Source: Trichoplusia ni (Eukaryota; Arthropoda; Insecta; Lepidoptera; Noctuidae). Taken from it: a stretch of DNA of 64,000 nucleotides. Below the pieces are notes generated by a model, which did not search any database, was not told where the DNA came from, and saw nothing but the letters and a program-made list of their open reading frames with translations. Below are positions 21,851 to 34,970 of the stretch, in pieces (the first letter of the stretch is position 1; each line of letters begins with the position of its first letter). The position numbers were made by a program, and so were the translations under genes. Location of the stretch: contig NC_039493.1 in assembly GCF_003590095.1 (NCBI RefSeq), forward strand, positions 7,626,001-7,690,000, given 5' to 3'.

Positions 21851-23829
21851 TCCAAAAAAAGTACCAATAAATGATTGATTATTGGATGTAATATGGATTT
21901 CGATCGTGGAATCTATTTTTTGAATGTTTAGAATGGCCATAATATTGCGATGGCATATTGATCATACGAGAACATTCCCTATTCAAGAAGTGAAAAATGG
22001 AATACTGGAAGAAATATATAAAAGAACTATGTGATGAATCTAAACTATCCAGGGCTATCCAAATGCATGCAAAAAGAAACCATGTAATATCTATCCAGTC
22101 GTAGAGTGCAGTAAATTACACGCGCACAACAAAAATATATTGATAAAGATTGACCTATACCTATATCCAAAAAATTGATGTATCTATATTTTGTCCTTAC
22201 AATAATTAAGAAAAACATATATTTTATATTTACATCAATAAATAGTTTTTTCTCATTGTTTCAATTATCCGATTTGAAGCTGCAATTTTATTGAATCGAC
22301 AAATTGTTCGCGATATTACTAACAAAATACATGCCACGCATCCAATGAATACCTACCATACCATCTCAGTACCTACTTGCATCTTGTAGCATTGACTTTG
22401 TAAAAGCTCATTAAAATCACGTAGTAGGCGGGAGGTTGGTCCGGAGGTCACTACAACACATAATGTGTTACAACTAGTCATTCAAGTAATACAGGATTAA
22501 GATATTTCATCATTAATTAATATTTGACAGTTAATTAGAGTGACATTGATAGTGTGGAGGCAATGACTACTGTTTTGTAGAAGTAGTAAAAACATATTAT
22601 TAAATTCTATTGATGTTACAATTTAAAAGTGGACTAGGATTGGTATAATCAAATTTAAATCGAACGCGTTTATTCGAAATAGGATTTGGCAAAAGTGTGT
22701 AATGTATGTTTATCTTTTTCTCTATTACATCTTCACGCCCGTACAGATGATCCCATTTTGATGGAATTTGACGTGAAGGTAGCTGAAACTTTGTATCAAC
22801 ACGTACTTTTATACAATTTCGTCAAAATACATGTTGTTGTGATATCCGGACTGGCAAAGCCGGGCGCAACGGTTAGTAAATAAAAAATATATCTTCAATT
22901 AGTGCGTCAATTGTATGTACTTATAAATTGTATTGTATGTTTTAATAAAGGTATCTTTAACTCTCAACTTTTATTTAGCAAATACTATTTCAAGATCGTG
23001 TTTTGTGGGTAAATATCACTATCTCTATCAAAGATCTTAAGACACGAGATTTTTGAATAATTTGTGTTAAGTGGGAGAAAGTTAAGTTCAGCATAATTAT
23101 GTTTGTTTGGTGAGCAGGCAACGGCGCGGGCGCAGATGGGCCGGTTGCATCAAAACCAGACAATTGCGTTATATATCCATCTTTGATGTTGTCTTGCAAA
23201 ATATGTATGTGCGTTGTGAAAAAAAGAATTGTTGATAATTTTACTGCATAAGATTGGTATTTTGGAGACATATTGTGTTTAGCTATTTTCAAGCTATTAT
23301 TTAAAAAGGAGGACGTTCACAAATCGCCGGATTTGTTTTTTTTATTTTTGCGGTAGTCCTCAGAACTTCGGACTGCATGAACCGATTTTGTTATTTGATC
23401 CCATAGATTCATCGAGTGTGGCTCAGTAGAATATTATTTAGAATTGGGCTAAACTTAGTGGAATAGAAAAATTAAAAATAAGTATAATGGATTTGAAAGA
23501 GTAATGTAAAAATAATTTGAATTAATATTTTTACAGGTATATTGAAGTGAAAACCTATTTAAAAATAAATTCTTATTTAGCCCTACCATAGTTTGTTAAT
23601 TCGCCGTCCCCCTTAAAATTTAAAACACAACTGCATATTGAAAACCGTATTGATTTTTTAAAAAAGACAGCAAAATCACAGCTGCAAAAAGCCATTAAAA
23701 ATTGAATTAATCGTTTATTTTCTAAAACTTACGAAAAATATTCTAAACCAGCTTTGTCAGATTCTATGTCACCCACTTACGGCCCTGTGGGTGAATACAG
23801 GTGCGCGCGCGCAAATAAGCGGCACACAC
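21851..23829. other. Intergenic, nothing convincing
   Basis: AT-rich. ACTTCGGACTGCATGAACCGAT occurs in part at both 20800-20821 and 23366-23386, suggesting an unnamed dispersed repeat. The short frame at 22686 (DDPILMEFDVKVAETLYQ) is unrecognised. Confidence 0.35.
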
Positions 23830-24069
23830 CACGCCGTGAACACGCATCATTCGCGAACATCACTATACCATAGCATTGAAAGCAAATATCAACCGTAGGT
23901 TATAGTAATAAAGATCAATTTCACTTGTAGTTTTATAGTAAATTTTACTTTTCGCGAGTTCGAGTGATTTTCCGACGGTTTTCCGAATTTTTCGTGTGAT
24001 TTGTGAACGAAAGTGAAGTGACTTGTGTTTATTGGAAATATTTGAACGTTTGGGATACTGGATATTATT
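23830..24069 (+). promoter_or_regulatory. Possible promoter and 5' UTR exon
   Basis: A GC-richer stretch (GTGCGCGCGCGCAAATAAGC, then CACGCCGTGAACACGC) precedes sequence typical of insect 5' UTRs (repeated GTGAAGTG-like words, no long frame). It ends in GATATTATT|GTGAGT, a near-consensus splice donor at 24070. It might be the leader exon of the gene whose first coding exon is at 45979-46180. Only transcript data could prove this. Confidence 0.3.
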
Positions 24070-25558
24070 GTGAGTATTTTCTTCTGACATGTTGAATTTA
24101 AATAGGTATCCATTGGTATTCAGTATTTTTGTAAAATTACTGCTTAAAATTACACCTGTAAATAATTGTACTATTATACTAATATTGTATCAAGTATGTA
24201 TTGTAGTCAATTTTTTTTGGAAATGGATTCAAAATTGGATTGGTGAAATTTTGAACAATACAACCTTTTTTTATATGGTGTTATTATGAAGCTGTTGTTG
24301 ACAAATCGACATAAGCATTAGTCTTACTGAGGGATCATTTTTTCTTCCTATCAAAATTTCCCTTTGGGCTATGGAGGGCATGGGCTCCATCTAAAACAAG
24401 ACATTTCATAAGATTGTAAGAAGAAAAAAAGTGTTTCTCCCTTAAAAAAAATAGGGGAATATTAAGCTTAAAAAGGAAGGTAAAAAACAGAATGAATAAA
24501 CATTACCTACACGTACGATAGAAAATGTAGGTAGTTAGAGTTAATAAGTATTCTTCCGTTATCTTAACCATCTGATATAATATTTAACATGCGAACACTA
24601 TGCATAAAATTATGAAAACTATGCATAATTATGATTTATTCATTACTGTTAAATTATGCTAAGTCCCAAATTCCACCGAAAATTATTATAATGTTTGTTA
24701 TGAGAAAGTTTCTAAGAATTTCAGTTTGAAATTATAATTACTTGTTTGTAAATGTATTTGCAGGTAGGTATTTACGAGTATGATATATTATATTTATTAA
24801 TGTTTTTAAATATGGATAGTAAATTTTATTTTTTATCTGATAACTTCTTAGGTGGACTGTTGATGGTGAGATTTCTTTTATAACTATCTTCGTATATAAG
24901 TGATTATTCAATGAAAAATCAAATGAAAAGAGCAGAAAATATTCAATAGTTCAATTAATATTGACCAATTGAATTGATTAGCACGCTGCATAGTTATGGT
25001 AGTTTGTAAATGTGATCTTTATTATGTTTTTTTTTATTCTTTACTGTACCCACATGGCAACATCAAAATATTGGTAAAAAACAATTTAAGTTAGTAGAGG
25101 TTGTAAACCTAATAGTTTTAAAGAGATTTCAGTAAATAACGGCTAAATTCATTATTTTTTAATTAACCTATCAAGTTTTGAAACCGCAGCTTAGCTAAAA
25201 AATCAATAGCTTATTTACACGTCTATGTCAAACAAAACCTTATTTTAAATACGCAAATAAATATTTTCAGATGACTCATACTAGTTCAAATGTAGTTTCA
25301 GAACGTGTGAAGAATATTTTTAAATAAAAACGACCTCGGATAGAATCCGGCTGATCTAAGGACCTTAAACAGAATAGATTATGCTAATAAAATATAAATA
25401 ATGTAATCTAAGAAGGTTTTACGCCAAAATTGAAACTTCTTGGTCATAACTCTTTTTAGTATTCAACACTTATTTATTTTACTGTATTCTTTTATTTTTT
25501 TAATATATTATGGAGTTTATGAGTCATTGTTTAGTTCGGATAAGCACTACGTTTTAAT

Positions 25559-25602
25559 CATAGAAATCTAAATAATAAGGTAACATTATTTAGATTTCTA
25601 TG
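25559..25602. repeat. Perfect 18-bp hairpin
   Basis: CATAGAAATCTAAATAAT (25559-25576) is exactly repeated in reverse complement at 25585-25602 around the loop AAGGTAAC. It could be a tiny MITE relic or a chance palindrome; no flanking duplication is clear. Confidence 0.6.
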
Positions 25603-26463
25603 GTTTTAATATTTATAGAGATTAGATACAAACTATATTTCGTTTGAAATAGGAACAGTACCGTTGATCGATTCAAATTTGTTATTTTAACTTATCCCGC
25701 ATAAATTATCATTGGTTGGACAGTGCTGACAATAGAATTGACGCAGACCTAGCATATTATTTTATGTGACGCTGGAATTGTCAATTCTGCTTTTTCGTTT
25801 ATTTATTGTTTGGCTATTGTTGTTTTATTTCATAGCCCATTAATGATATCATATATATTTCAATACAGTTCATTTTTCATTATATTTTTTTTTATAACAA
25901 TACGGTCCAACAGAATTTAACAAAAAATGCAAAAAAATATCTTTGAAAATGATTCTTCTACAAAATTTCTCACTAAAACAAATCACAATTTAAAATGCGA
26001 ACATCAAATTACCCAATATGACACGGCCTCAAAATTATAGACACCTCATTCGATACTGCACAGGTACTTTAATATTCACACGATATTTTAGCATATGAAC
26101 GTTTTCTTTTCCGCATCAACTTCTCTATACTCATCATCATTACGATATGACACTTGTTACGTGTCATCGGAAGATACACATTACTCTACCATTGAGCCGG
26201 GTTATGTAAACAAAGAGGGGCTGCAGACAAGTCACATTGTCATTTTTGATATCAAAAAGTTTTTATGTCAAGGAGAATGTTAGCCTCTTATTAAGGCTTT
26301 AGTTGAGCGGTTCAAAAGAGACACTCTAAGGAAGAAAAACCGGGAAAATAACAATTTTCTTAGTAAATTAGGAAATGTAAGTTTGTAAATAATAAAAAAG
26401 CAATTTAGGTAAATAAGAAATTGCAGAAAAAATATGATCGAATTGCTCAAAAATTGTAACTGA

Positions 26464-26517
26464 CAAGTCGAAATAACGTCACTTGCCGAAAAGGGCAAGT
26501 GACGTTATTTCGACTTG
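26464..26517. repeat. Perfect 24-bp hairpin
   Basis: The arm at 26464-26487 (CAAGTCGAAATAACG then TCACTTGCC) is exactly mirrored at 26494-26517 with a 6-base loop GAAAAG. No mismatch in 24 pairs is unusual for non-selected DNA. It contains AACGTCA on each strand, a half CRE/bZIP site. Confidence 0.7.
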
Positions 26518-26929
26518 CCATTCGAATTCCATTCCTGTGCATGTCAAGATTTATTCTTCTATTCCTATTCCTAATCCTTTTGTTCAGTTACAGATTAGAA
26601 AAAAAAGTTCGTGTTCTTGATTCCTATAAGTTAGGTATGTGAAGAAATGGAGCGCGACTATTAGATATGTGCGTAGTTAGTTAGAAAATGTAGACTGTGG
26701 CAATTGTGCGTGAGTTGTATTAATTAATATAGTTTTAAATTATGTGATGAATACAACCTACGAATTTTTAAAGTAGGTACATTGATTTTTTTTTATAAAT
26801 GTAGTATAAAGATAACGCTTTGTTGTTGTCTCGGATCTGCTACTAGTGCGAGGTCTCTTACCAAATATTCAAATCTTTATATTTCTTTATCTTTAAATAA
26901 TGATTCCTGCACTAAAAATGTAATCCCGA

Positions 26930-26985
26930 TCTCACGAGGAGTTTTACAAACATTGAAGTCGCATGTAGAGCACACTCAAATTCTC
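26930..26985 (-). repeat. Fragment of tRNA-derived SINE (ACAAACATT family)
   Basis: CACGAGGAGTTTTACAAACA then TTGAAGTCGCATG matches the far end of the SINE at 46215-46395 (CGCAGGTTTTACAAACATTT, AAGTCCCTTGC). Only the tail is present. Confidence 0.4.
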
Positions 26986-27063
26986 AACAAGCAGAAAAGG
27001 ATCTCTATCTGTTTTGAAGTCCAGATAACTTTTAAATTCGATTGTTTGTGCAGAGTATAATAT

Positions 27064-27411
27064 CCTTGGACTTGGCTTTTGAGGAGAGTACCAGATCGAT
27101 CTGAACAAGCATATGCCAGCAAGTGGCAGGCACATCGACTAGTTCATGGGGTTCAACCATTTATGATTGAACCCCAGAACCCGCACAACCACAAGCGGCA
27201 CTATGAGACGTATAGGCAAAAACTCACTCAAATCGCCAGCTTGGTCTACGCCACTCTATTTGGCGTGGTAACTAGATTTACTAGCGAACTAGGTTTACGT
27301 TCATTCTATGTAACCTTATTCTGCGTATTGTATCCTTTGATCAACACTTACAAACTAATCGCCGGTACTCGGCACTTAATTATTATTTACTATCAAACTT
27401 TCGATTGTTAA
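27064..27411 (+). other. Unrecognised open frame, possible gene remnant
   Basis: A roughly 115-codon open stretch (27079-27411) with GC near 45 percent, above its surroundings. It reads SEQAYASKWQAHRLVHGVQP and later YRQKLTQIASLVYATLFG. There is no ATG at its head (the first is at MIEPQNP), so it would have to be an internal exon or a fossil. I do not recognise the protein. A 9-bp inverted repeat, GGGGTTCAA/TTGAACCCC, lies within it. Confidence 0.2.
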
Positions 27412-28105
27412 TGAGTGATGGATCAATCAGCGAGTGATTAATACATTAGATAATGATCAACAATCCAATCATTACTATTAGCTAACTGTGTGTAAACTGT
27501 GTGTATGTTTGTCAGCACAATTGTTGGTAAAGCGGATTCGTTCTACTTTCAATGAATATAACTTCGGCTTATGCTATGGTAGTTTTCATTTTGTTATGTA
27601 AAGGTGTACAGAGTTAATTAATCTTCAATACTGTTTAAAGACTTTTCCTTTGTGGATCCTGTCGGACTTGGCAGAAGTCGTTTTTTTTTAATAGTGAAAA
27701 TAAATTTTCAGGAATATATAGGTTAATCACACGCTTAAGTCTCGCCGCTTTTTTTACGTTTTAATAGTATAGATAAAAACGTATACATCTTGGTTTACTC
27801 TAGTTCCAATGGTCAGAAATAAAAAACATTTTTGATACATTTTTTTATGTGTATTATTTTGTGTGTACCAGTAACACCAACTCCATACATTTTTAATACC
27901 AAAACCATTCAGAAACTGTTAAGAAAACAGTTTCATTTTATGAGCTGTTACTTTTCTTTTTTATTACATTTCATATTTACGTAATTTCTATCAATTTGGT
28001 AATAGTAAGTACGGAAAGTAAAAGGGCCCAAATACGTGTACTCAAATTAAATTGATATAGAAATGTGTTGAAAGCCATCCGTTATACGCAGTTGCATTAT
28101 CTATA

Positions 28106-28366
28106 TCTATATACTAATATATAAAGCTGAAGAGTTTGTTTGTTTGTTTGTTTATTTGGACGCGCTAATCTCAGGAACTACTGGTTCAAATTGAAAAATT
28201 ACTTTTGTATCTAATAGACCATTCATCGAGAAAGGTTTTAGGCTATATAACATCACGCTGCGGATAATAGGAGCGAACATACAATGGAAAATGTGGAAAA
28301 AACAGGGCAGGTATAAATCATTACTTATCTTCTAACCACGCGGACGAAGTCGCGGGCAACAGCTAG
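28106..28366 (+). mobile_element. Lep1-type Helitron-like element
   Basis: Head TATACTAATATATAAAGC, a (TTTG)n stretch, the core ATAGACCATTCATCGAGAAA and the end GCGGGCAACAGCTAG. Its GTTTATTTGGACGCGC variation marks it as somewhat older than the 5144 copy. Confidence 0.78.
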
Positions 28367-29089
28367 TAACATATATTTGTGAACCGATTGTATAACGTCA
28401 GGAAATGTTCTTAATTTGAATTGAAATGAACTAGTTTTGTTGAAATTATTAATGGTTTATTTACACACATCGGAAGATTAATTGTGTAGCTACTGATTTT
28501 TACATAATACAGTAATTTGAATGGTATTAATAGCTCTACATTTATCACCTAGTTAGCAGTCTCTTCTGTCAAATTAAATGATTCACAGACACATATATTT
28601 ACAAAATGTATTTTATCTATACTGTAGCAGAGTAGAAATTAGATTGTCAAATTTTATATTGACCATTGATTCACTTCATCTCTTTCGTTTTATACATCAA
28701 TTTTTATTTATTAAAAAAAAAAACAATTCTTCTGATGTTGCATTCTTTATTCATATTAATAAAAAAAGAGACTTAAACACGCTTTTTATACATTACCTAA
28801 AAATAAACCCCTGAATGAAGTTTGGGTTTAACTAAACATTCCACATCCTATGTAATACATTAAGCCGATCATCATCACCCTATATTAAAATTACACTGAT
28901 TCGTTGTACGCTAAGCTGATAGTGAAATGATCTCATCGATAAACAATGTCGCATTGTTCACGTAATTACAGGAAGTCATGTTTGTAGAAATTAATAGACG
29001 AAGCCTTTCTCCGTTACACAAGAGACGTTGGAATTCAATGAATATTAACTCGGAGTGGTTTAGATTTTCGTGGACCAGTCTGCAAGTTG
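28367..29089. other. Intergenic, nothing recognised
   Basis: AT-rich. The 78-codon frame at 28578 is low complexity and rich in F/I/K, as random AT-rich frames are. Confidence 0.5.
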
Positions 29090-29260
29090 ACCGGCCTGTT
29101 GGTCTAGTGGTAAGTAGCCCTGACTGCTATGTCGGAGGTTGCGGGTTCAAATCCTACCCAGGGCAAATTTCTGGGTGATGAGGAAGATAATTTTATCTAT
29201 GTCTGGGCGTTATTTATCTCTATATTCCTTACTCTATACTATTTCTAAAAACATACATAT
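29090..29260 (+). mobile_element. tRNA-derived SINE
   Basis: CCGGCCTGTTGGTCTAGTGG (A-box region), GACTGCTATGTCGGAGG, then GCGGGTTCAAATCCTACCC (B box), then CTGGGTGATGAGGAAGATAA and a TCTGGGCGTTATTTATC tail. It is the best-preserved copy of this family in the window. Confidence 0.7.
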
Positions 29261-32105
29261 TTCGCAATTTGGCGTCCAAGATTGTTAATACTAATGCCGT
29301 GGTATTTTTGTAAAGTATTTATAAAAAAAATCAATATTTCAAATAAAAATTAAACTAAAGTTGCTAGAAAAAAACATACACGACCAAAAGTGATGGTATC
29401 GAAAACCATTGCATCAATGATGAAGGCTTTCCAAAATAATGAGCCTATTAACAGAGTTAGGTAAATTTCGTATATAACAAAATTATAAACATTGATTTCA
29501 TTACAAAAATTATAATAATTACGAACCAAACCAAACATTAGTAGTAGTACTACACACTAAACTTGGACCTTATCACAACCTAACAAAGTCGAAAATACAA
29601 ATCACTTACGTTGCCACTTATGTTAAACTGACCATGCATTTATCAATTATTTTCAATGGTTGCCTAAACAGCTAACGATGTATAAGTATGGTGTCAAAAT
29701 ATATTACAAGTAAACAGTTAAGTGTCGAATGTAACAGTCGCTATGGACCTTACAAAATGACCGCGAAGCTATGTAAATATTCTAGCTACTATGGAAACTC
29801 GAATACAAAAAGCATGAGAAAATTTCTCACTTTTTTCTCGCTTAGAAAATTTTTCTTTTGCTTTTTTGTAGAAAGTCAGCATTCAGATCAAATATTGAAT
29901 GTGAGATTTTATGTATTATTATTAACGTGGGTACTGCTAATGGAGTATTCGTTATTACTTTTTATTACATTTAAAGACACTTTTAGTGACTTTCAATACA
30001 TGGTATTGTACACATTAATATTTACCGATAACATTACTTGAAAACTTCTGAATTAAGTTAATCCTATAAAGGCACCTTTGTACATTATTGCTATTCGCGA
30101 TCACATCATAATTCATACAAAAAAATCAATAGTTCTTTCCAATAATCATATGATCAACAGGATTTCTTTTTACACGTATTGAGTTATAGAATCATAAAAA
30201 GTGTTTCTAGGAATTTACGTTCGAATCTAGTTTTTTGTTTTCAAATCACGAACAAGACTTTAGTAACTAATTTCACGATCAATGTTTACAGTTTTACGAT
30301 TGTTTTCAATTAAGCCCGCACGCTTTTTAAGATAGTAAAGTTCTTGCTTTCTATACTCATAACATGATTTCTTCATTACAAGTATCTTAACCACATATTA
30401 ATTTTGTCATATACAACTTTTTTATTGATTAATCCATCCTCCATTTATGCTCAATGATTACATTTAATATTTTAAAAAGTGAAAAATAAGTGTTTTTAGA
30501 AATTATGAGTTTTTGTCCCATAGTAGGGCCCCTGGAGATATCATAGTTTGACGAGTATCTGTATGTAACTGTTTACTTAAGTTATTGAGTTTGCCTCTGG
30601 CCCGCCTTTAGCAAATAATAAGGAACCGAGGTTAATCTATGTTTTGAAATGTCAAATTTATATTCAAGGATATTTTTTTTGTGATTTTTGTAAACATCTG
30701 AAAAGTAATTGGTGATGATGTGAGTTAGGGCTAGGCATCACAAATAAATGACGAGAACTATTATTATAGAGTAGAATAGAATTCGACAATAATAAAATAT
30801 TTTTATCTTTTAAAACCTAAACTTTATCTACCAATAATAAACAAACTCAAACAATGGTTTGAAGTGAGCAACAGTGCGATAGCATACTGTAGGTACTACC
30901 ACATAGCATACTACCGCACTGAAAATAAAACAGATTAAAAACAAAACAAAAAAAATAACTTAATCATATACCAAGTGAGCAATCAAACAAATCTTAACTT
31001 GACAATATATATAAATTAACATCTGACATTTGAATAAACAACAGTTGCACATGACGAATTAGAAAATTGTACGAAACTAAAACGTAGGAATGTACTAACA
31101 GATGCGCTTGCGCAAGACCATCGAAAGTGACCGGCGATGAGCTGCCGTGACGGGTACCGTCAGCAACGGTACACTATACATGTTTGCGAAGGTTTTTATG
31201 TACTTTTTTGCTTTTTATTTTTGGTCTAGCTGTGGATAATGGCTTTTAGAATAGCGTGAATCATGTTGCATTTTTTCTTGCAATTAGTATTGGTGATTGA
31301 GGATTTCTGCATCCAAAACGATTGGAGTATGTTCGCACCTGCGATTTTAATATTTACTTGTTGATTATTGGCTTTGAAATGATATTTTCAATCTAAAATG
31401 TTCAATGAAGTGAGTTCAATGGAATCCTTTGATTGGACGAGAATATGTACGTTTTACTGACTTCTTCCTATTCAAAGTGAATAAAAGCATATTTGCCAAT
31501 GAATTAATGTTACTAAGAATATACTTGAAATTTCCGTCTTAACGTTTCGGGTCCAATCCACAAGGACAAGCTCCAGAAATACTTTTCCTGAGTCTTTTTT
31601 GAGACTAGAATAGACATACCACGCCCAAAAGCGGAAAATGGATTGATAGCTCGTAAAGTATCTACATGCATTTTGCGTGTTCGTTCGTTCGTGCATGTTT
31701 CTGTCATCACATTCCAAAAATACTGCCGTATTGTTTTACATTAAGTTTTTTTTCATAAAATTTTCTTGAATCCTTTTATTTACAAGTAGGTAGAGCTAAA
31801 TATTTAAAATAATCTTAGTCGATATAGTTTTCAATTGGTGAAAGTGAAGTATCTACCTACTTCCCTGATCTAGATAGCTTGTATTATTATTATTATATAA
31901 AATTAATGATTTTACCAATTACCGGCCGCTAGTAAAGTGCTTGAACATGTTACAAAATTGATACTTTATTACTGCTTAACCGACAATATAAAATAGTACA
32001 CACTTGTGGTTTTGATACTTCCTCAATTGCTTCTGGTTGTCGACTGGCGTTTATGAAAGTTTATTGTCTTGTCATCAATAATGTTGTGTGTAAGAAATGC
32101 TGGTT
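29261..32105. other. About 2.8 kb with no recognised gene
   Basis: AT-rich. Holds an imperfect palindrome at 30872-30921 and a GC-richer patch at 31085-31165 (GATGCGCTTGCGCAAG). Frames at 29688 and 31472 resemble nothing known. Confidence 0.45.
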
Positions 32106-32230
32106 TTTACGGGTTCTTTACCTAAAGGGTAAAATAGGCACCTTTTACTGAGGTTCTTCCGTCTATCCGTCCGTCGGCTGTATCTCATAAACCGTGATAG
32201 CTAAACAGTTATTTTTTTTAATATTTAAAT
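32106..32230 (+). repeat. GGTTCCGTAC repeat, partial
   Basis: AAAGGGTAAAATAGGCACC, CCGTCTATCCGTCCGTC and CTGTATCTCATAAACCGTG are diagnostic inner phrases of this repeat. Both ends are eroded. Confidence 0.55.
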
Positions 32231-33774
32231 ATAAAGAAAATGTCCTGAATCACTGAAAGACACTAAGTAATGTCCTGTGATAGTATTTTCGTGCACGAAT
32301 ACTTTGTGCTGCAAGTAACTTACATACGAAAATAGTTTCACTAACTTTCGTTCATTTTTATGGCTTCCAAAAATCTCAATATTACGTCATTATTCGTATA
32401 GCTAGCCATATTTAAAATCTAGAATCTGACACGATTGCCTAGATTTACATTTCCGTTATGTTTTAGAAAATAGACATTGAATAATTTTACTGTAATTTTA
32501 TGCGTTTTGGTCTATGTATGTCGTATTCAGCAATGATATATTTTCTTCACTGCCGGTATTTTTTCGCATTATTGATATGTTCTTGGATCGTTTATGTCTT
32601 ATGTTGATAAAATATAAAGTATTTTCTGATGCTCAGAAAAAAATCTATTAATAATTCCACGTAGGTAACTCGAATATTTAATATATATATTTAATCCTTG
32701 TCCACTAAAAACACATAGTTTCAAAATAAATTTTCAATAAAATCGCATTTTTATTCCATTAAATATTTATTTTAAACCTTGCGTGACTTGGCGCAATAAA
32801 AAAAAATATATAAAAAAATTACTAAATGCAATTTGCATCGCTCAAATTCTATTACGGTTACGGCACTATTCGTGTCACTACCAAATTTTCCCCGAGAGCA
32901 CTAGGTTTTCAGGTTTGTCAGGTCACACGCGACTGTTTCGCAGTCAATACGCCTTAACGAAATCGGTCGAGATCGCAGCAATTTATTTGCCATATGCACA
33001 TATTACATGTCAACAATGTTTTGAAAGCGAAAATTTGCCTTTATTAGGTGATTGTGCACTTTGTGAGATGATTATTGTAAATGTTGATGTAATCTTTGAA
33101 CGTCTTTTGTTTTGAACAAGCTTCATCGTTGTATGTATAAGTGTATTTAATATCGTTTAGAGGGGTAAATATTATTATGATATTAACCTCTTTTTAAGAT
33201 TATTTTTTGAAATTTAAATACGTGTTTAATAAAGTATTTTTATACCAATTACTTATAGCACGTATTCGCTTAGATTATAAATAAATATTATTTCAAATTC
33301 CTGAACCAGATGCTTCAACAATTATAACCACTTTTATGTTCTGTATTTTTTTTAACTTATACCGAAAATTGTACATATTATAGGCCAAGAGTCCGTACAG
33401 AAAACGGTACTTTAATAAGCGATAGTTTGCAATACTAGGTCATATCATCTACTTAAAATATTTTAACATACGTTCATAATTTATTACGCAGGATTACAAG
33501 TATTTACGAAACCCACCCAGTAACATCCTTTCCGTATAAAAATCAGCCTTCATTTCCTCCAATAATGATGCAATATGTAACCAGTTTACATAGATCTATC
33601 AACGCTAATACATGTTTGATAATAGAGGTCGAGTAGTATTGGTCGTGTATTATATTCCAATCATGGCTAGATATTTAGGTATGTTGTGAATGTTAATGAC
33701 GGCACACTGAATTGGCCTTAAGGGCTCTCTACGTGCAGTTATTTGAGGGTAATGGTGAATAATTTGTAGGTGTT
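32231..33774. other. Intergenic, nothing recognised
   Basis: AT-rich. The 110-codon frame at 32783 begins in a poly(A/T)-rich stretch and shows no domain. Confidence 0.45.
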
Positions 33775-34070
33775 TTTAGGATTCCGTAAATAATATTAAA
33801 AATATTTTTTTTTTTTGGCTCCGCTGTCTATCCGACCGTCTGTCACTTGGCTGTATCTCATGAACGGTGTTAGCTAAACAGTTTTATATTTCACAGATGA
33901 TATCTAACTATTATTTCTACAATTAAATTTCAAATCAAAGTCGAAGTTAAGTAACGGTTAGTAAAGTCATAAAGATGAGTGCTTTTTATTTTGCAAATCC
34001 GAATTTCTTTAGCCTATTTGTACGGAACCGTGAGCGTTGCAAGTCCGACTCGCACTTTACCGTTTTTTCT
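33775..34070 (+). repeat. GGTTCCGTAC repeat, near full length
   Basis: Starts TTTTTAGGATTCCGTA, has GGCTCCGCTGTCTATCCGAC and CTGTATCTCATGAACGGTG, and ends AAGTCCGACTCGCACTTTACC. Together with 7850-8146 it defines both ends of the family here. Confidence 0.6.
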
Positions 34071-34654
34071 AGGTATGGTGTCAATGGTAGAGAAGTATTT
34101 TTTTAGTATCGTAAAGTTCTCATATTATCTATGGCAAAAATTACAAGTAACTATATCATTGTTTTCTTCTAGCCTGTGTCCTACAATTTGGCAAATTCCG
34201 TCAAAAAACAAGTTATGACGGATATATATATATTATTTTATTTCTACGTATTAGAAATTGGGCAATGGAATTTGAAATAATTATAAAAAAAATAAGTCCA
34301 TTAGGAACTTCGTATTAATGCATAAAAAAACACTGTCTTATTTATTATCTTCTGGTTCTGTTTTACCTACCTCAAAAACAAATGACTTGAGAATATAAAT
34401 ATACGGAATCAGCAAACACCATTAGCATGAATTAGTTTTTAAAAACCAGTGCTTTTTAAATTCCATTTCAAGTCTCAAACCAGTTCTAATTAGTTAAATA
34501 ATACAAAAACAAATAGATCTAAATCATTTTCGGAATCTGGTCTGAATCCTATTTGTTTAAGAGCCAATGTTAATGACCTATTAATCACTTCATTAATTTG
34601 AAATTAGCAAAGAAACTACCAGTTTTTTTTACTTGAGACATCTGCTATTAATAT

Positions 34655-34960
34655 AATCTGGGTATCTATGTATCTATCTATCTGGGTTCTGTACAAATAG
34701 GCTGAAAAAAGAAAATAAATCGGTTTACTCAACTAAAGTGATCCACAAATACTTGTCCTGAGTCGTATAAAATAAACATTTGCTATCATTCAAATTTATG
34801 ACCGTAACAACATTGCTTACCCTCGATCATTTGTAAAAATGTGTACTGTCTAGGTATCACGGTTAGATACAGCCTACTGATGGACAGACCGACCGGCACA
34901 CAGTCCCTTAATGAAAGGGACCCGTTTTACCCTGTGAGTGCGGAACTCCAAAAGCTTTAT
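34655..34960 (-). repeat. GGTTCCGTAC repeat, reverse copy
   Basis: TATCACGGTTAGATACAGCC, GGACAGACCGACCGGCACAC and GACCCGTTTTACCCTGTGAG are reverse-complement versions of the family core. It ends just before the Lep1-type element at 34971. Confidence 0.55.
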
Positions 34961-34970
34961 ATTATATTTA

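Larger units (their letters stand above)
24070..28105. other. About 4 kb, two hairpins and an unrecognised frame
   Basis: Mostly AT-rich and featureless. Exceptions are the perfect hairpins at 25559-25602 and 26464-26517 and the GC-richer frame at 27064-27411. No splice-bounded exon with recognisable protein was found. Confidence 0.45.

Noticed and set aside
21577..21867. Two overlapping minus-strand frames
   Set aside because: They lie inside a dispersed non-coding repeat that recurs at 56060-56260.
29090..29170. tRNA-like sequence with A and B boxes
   Set aside because: It shares a SINE body with other copies and lacks a complete cloverleaf, so it is a SINE and not a tRNA gene. The same applies to 46215-46395.
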